From Gammaproteobacteria bacterium (GTDB lineage: Bacteria > Pseudomonadota > Gammaproteobacteria > Xanthomonadales > Xanthomonadaceae), in assembly GCA_026398715.1 (NCBI GenBank), contig JAPLSI010000051.1:1-7249 (forward strand): 7,249 bases of DNA, in the 5' to 3' direction. A program made the translations under genes and the position numbers. Each line of letters starts with the position of its first letter. The first letter of the stretch is position 1. Shown piece by piece: positions 5,609 to 7,249 of the stretch. The notes under the pieces were generated by a model that made no database searches, was not told where the DNA came from, and saw nothing but the letters and a program-made list of their open reading frames with translations.

Positions 5609-6529
5609 TTAATGGTCTGGGTAGCGCGTGGACGTGCGTTCAAGCCGCTGCCGCAAACGCGGCGCCGAGAAATCAAGGAAGGTCCTCAACTTCAAGGCCA
5701 GTCGTTGTTGCCCGGCGTGCACCAGGTTCACCGCCATCGCCGCCGACGGGAAGTCCGCCAGCACGATTTCAAGCCGTCCCGCGCGGACGGCATCATCAAC
5801 CTGGTAGGACAAGACTCGCGTCAGCCCAACGCCGGAAAGCGCAGCATCGATGGCGGCTTCCGCCGTGTTCACCAACAGTCGCGAGTGCACCGGCACCGAG
5901 ACCTCGCGCCCATCGATAAGAAATTGCCATGCGCTGGCGCTGCCGAGCGCTTCGAAAGTGATGCAGGTGTGCCCTGCGACATCGTTTGGATGTGCCGGGG
6001 CGCCGTGCCGCGCAAGATAGTCGGGGCTTGCACACACCACGCGCGAGATCGCGCCCAGCGGCATCGCCTTCAGGCGACTGTCGGGCAGCGTACCTATTCG
6101 CACGGCCACATCCACGTGCTCGTCGAGCAGATCCACGTTGCGATCGGACTGCAACAGGCGCACGTCCACCTGCGGATACGCTTGCAGGAAGTCCGCAATC
6201 ACCGGCAACACATGCAAGCGGCCGAACACGATCGGCGCGGTAATCACCAGGCCGCCACGCGGCTCGCTGAACTCGCCCGCCACTTCGCGTTCGGCGTCGT
6301 CCACCTGTTCCAGGATGCGGCGACAGGCCGCCAGGTAATCGCGGCCTGCGTCCGTCAGGTCGAGTCGGCGCGTCGACCGGTTCAGCAGACGCGCCTTCAG
6401 ATGGCTCTCCAACTCGCCAAGCTTTCGGCTGACGGTAGCCAGCGGCATGTCCAGCTTGCGTCCAGCGGCTGAAAGGCTGCCCGCCTCCACTGTCGCCAGG
6501 AAGACCGCCATCGCGTCGAGTCTGTCCAT
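5609..6529 (-). CDS. LysR-family transcriptional regulator (CrgA-like group)
   Basis: A 306-residue regulator of usual LysR length. The winged HTH occupies about 1-60: MDRLDAMAVFLATVEAGSLS opens it, the recognition region is AAGRKLDMPLATVSRKLGEL (21-40), and RLLNRSTRRLDLTDAGRDY (47-65) forms the wing. A linker helix (66-88) leads to the effector-binding domain (about 91-290), which opens with GGLVITAPIVFGR in the style of the CrgA-like group. The ATG at 6529 is supported by the standard MDRLDAM start and by GGAA (6540-6537) 7 bases upstream. It diverges from the AhpD-like gene, the usual position of a LysR regulator relative to its target, so it probably controls that gene and the flavin-protein gene behind it. 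The ligand cannot be read from the sequence. It converges with the DUF6090 gene across 32 bases. Confidence 0.94.
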   Translation of the reverse strand: MDRLDAMAVFLATVEAGSLSAAGRKLDMPLATVSRKLGELESHLKARLLNRSTRRLDLTDAGRDYLAACRRILEQVDDAEREVAGEFSEPRGGLVITAPIVFGRLHVLPVIADFLQAYPQVDVRLLQSDRNVDLLDEHVDVAVRIGTLPDSRLKAMPLGAISRVVCASPDYLARHGAPAHPNDVAGHTCITFEALGSASAWQFLIDGREVSVPVHSRLLVNTAEAAIDAALSGVGLTRVLSYQVDDAVRAGRLEIVLADFPSAAMAVNLVHAGQQRLALKLRTFLDFSAPRLRQRLERTSTRYPDH

Positions 6530-6536
6530 TTCATTA

Positions 6537-6593
6537 TTCCGCTATCTGGAAGAATCTATCTCGATATTACCGGCTAGTGTCGGAATCTGGAAG
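6537..6593. promoter_or_regulatory. Putative LysR binding region between divergent genes
   Basis: TTCC-N7-GGAA (6537-6551) contains the T-N11-A core typical of LysR sites (T6538 to A6550) and covers the regulator's own ribosome site. The 9-mer ATCTGGAAG occurs twice in the same direction, at 6544-6552 and 6585-6593, 41 bp apart, close to four helical turns. Between the copies is an imperfect 21-bp palindrome (6562-6582, centred on 6572). TAATAT (6569-6564) is a plausible -10 for the regulator, though its -35 is poor. This fits two-site LysR binding with autorepression, but the binding is inferred. Confidence 0.5.
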
Positions 6594-6612
6594 CGATCAT
6601 GCTTTCTCCACC

Positions 6613-6631
6613 GGGCAATCCGCCCATTTTT
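6613..6631 (+). promoter_or_regulatory. Terminator-like hairpin in leader of AhpD-like gene
   Basis: GGGC (6613-6616), loop AATCC, GCCC (6622-6625), then A and TTTTT (6627-6631) sit 21 bases before the ATG at 6652. The layout resembles a small intrinsic terminator, but the stem is only 4 GC pairs. It could act as a weak attenuator in the leader or could be chance. Confidence 0.25.
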
Positions 6632-6651
6632 GAAGCCATCAGGAGCCAGCC

Positions 6652-7203
6652 ATGTCCCGCCTCAGCATCCCCACCACCATCGAATCCGCCCCCGCCGCCT
6701 CGCAGCCGCTTCTGCACGCCGTGCACAAGCAGATCGGCTCGGTGCCCAACCTGTTCCGCCTGGCCGCCGTCAGCCCGGCCGCACTGGAAGGCTACCTCGG
6801 CATGTCGGGCGCACTGGCCAAGGGCACGCTGCCCGCGCCGACGCGCGAGCGCATCGCACTGGCCGTCGCGCAGATCAATGGCTGCGGCTACTGCCTGTCG
6901 GCCCACACCTACCTGGGCAAGAACCTGGCCAAGCTTGACGACGCCGAAATCGCCGCCAACCGCAATGGCACGTCCAACGATGCGAAGGCCGACGCCGCCG
7001 TGCGCTTTGCCGCGAAGGTGACCACGCAGCGCGGCAAGGTCAGCAGCGGCGATGTCGAAGCTGTCATCGCGGCCGGCTACACGCAGGCGCAGGTCATCGA
7101 GATCGTGCAGCACGTCGCCTTGAACACCTGGACCAACTACCTCAACGAAGTGGCCAAGACCGAGATCGATTTCCCGGTGGTCGAGTCGCTCGAGGCCGCA
7201 TGA
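6652..7203 (+). CDS. Carboxymuconolactone decarboxylase/AhpD-like peroxidase-related protein
   Basis: A 183-residue, all-helical protein of the CMD superfamily, AhpD-like side. The active-site block runs RERIALAVAQINGCGYCLSAH (65-85). Cys78 and Cys81 form the CxxC redox pair, with Glu66 twelve residues before the first Cys and His85 four after the second. This is the same spacing as the proton relay and catalytic cysteines of Mycobacterium AhpD (Glu118, Cys130, Cys133, His137). It is therefore likely a thiol peroxidase or disulfide reductase rather than a lactone decarboxylase; the substrate is unknown. No signal peptide is seen, so it is cytoplasmic. The ATG at 6652 has AGGAG (6641-6645) 6 bases upstream. 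The gene diverges from the LysR regulator and overlaps the next start (ATGA), indicating an operon with the flavin protein. Confidence 0.93.
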   Translation: MSRLSIPTTIESAPAASQPLLHAVHKQIGSVPNLFRLAAVSPAALEGYLGMSGALAKGTLPAPTRERIALAVAQINGCGYCLSAHTYLGKNLAKLDDAEIAANRNGTSNDAKADAAVRFAAKVTTQRGKVSSGDVEAVIAAGYTQAQVIEIVQHVALNTWTNYLNEVAKTEIDFPVVESLEAA

Positions 7204-7249
7204 CCGCGGGCTATGCCAGCGATATCGCGTTCACGCCTGCAGTGAAATC
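7200..7249 (+). CDS. Start of pyridoxamine 5'-phosphate oxidase-like flavin-binding protein (partial)
   Basis: Sixteen codons are present, reading MTAGYASDIAFTPAVK, and the frame is open to the window edge. The ATG (7200-7202) overlaps the previous stop TGA (7201-7203) in the ATGA arrangement typical of coupled translation. The segment SDIAFTPAVK is the characteristic N-terminus of a group of pyridoxamine-phosphate-oxidase-like FMN-binding proteins, which are often found near AhpD-like or LysR genes. The product would be a cytoplasmic flavin or cofactor-binding protein. With 16 residues the call rests on recalled similarity and context only. The rest of the gene lies beyond the window. Confidence 0.65.
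   Translation, partial: MTAGYASDIAFTPAVK

Noticed and set aside
5612..6472. Long plus-strand open frame opposite the LysR gene.
   Set aside because: Antisense shadow: Arg/His/Gln-rich translation, no ribosome site, no domain. The LysR frame has complete family features.

Overview
This is a chromosomal stretch of a GC-rich Gram-negative bacterium. The outer-membrane-type lipoprotein signal, the LysR/AhpD-like/flavin-binding cluster, the GC-ending codons and the protein styles suggest a gammaproteobacterium of the Xanthomonadales (Lysobacter/Luteimonas/Rhodanobacter type). That placement is inference from protein style, not from a marker gene. There are no rRNA or tRNA genes, no insertion sequence and no CRISPR array.

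Layout. At 150-515 (+) is a small four-helix membrane protein built from an internal duplication. It meets, tail to tail and 4 bases apart, a minus-strand block. Read in its own direction the block runs: a secreted GH16 beta-glucanase (1951-2856), a higB toxin (1509-1790), a higA antitoxin (1217-1507), then a two-helix membrane protein with a PH-like layout and a SHOCT-like tail (520-1164). A tandem pair of TAACG-N5-CGTTA palindromes lies just upstream of higB and looks like the HigA operator. Diverging from the glucanase is a plus-strand pair: a DUF885 lipoprotein with zinc-peptidase-like motifs (2986-4803), whose stop overlaps the start of a DUF6090 membrane protein (4803-5576). Next is a convergent LysR regulator (5609-6529, -). 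Diverging from it are an AhpD-like/carboxymuconolactone decarboxylase family protein (6652-7203) and the first 16 codons of a likely pyridoxamine-phosphate-oxidase-like flavin protein (7200 to window end).

How the genes fit together. higB and higA form a self-regulated type II toxin-antitoxin module. The LysR gene with the divergent AhpD-like and flavin-protein genes is a recognisable redox/detoxification arrangement, probably controlled from the 122-bp shared intergenic region. The DUF885-DUF6090 overlap predicts translational coupling of an envelope peptidase-like lipoprotein with a membrane-anchored partner. It is the least explained pairing here, because DUF6090 proteins are best known from Bacteroidota. 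I see no clear new defence or mobile system. The most novel-looking points are the DUF885-DUF6090 pair, the duplicated four-helix protein, and the PH-like/SHOCT-like membrane protein.
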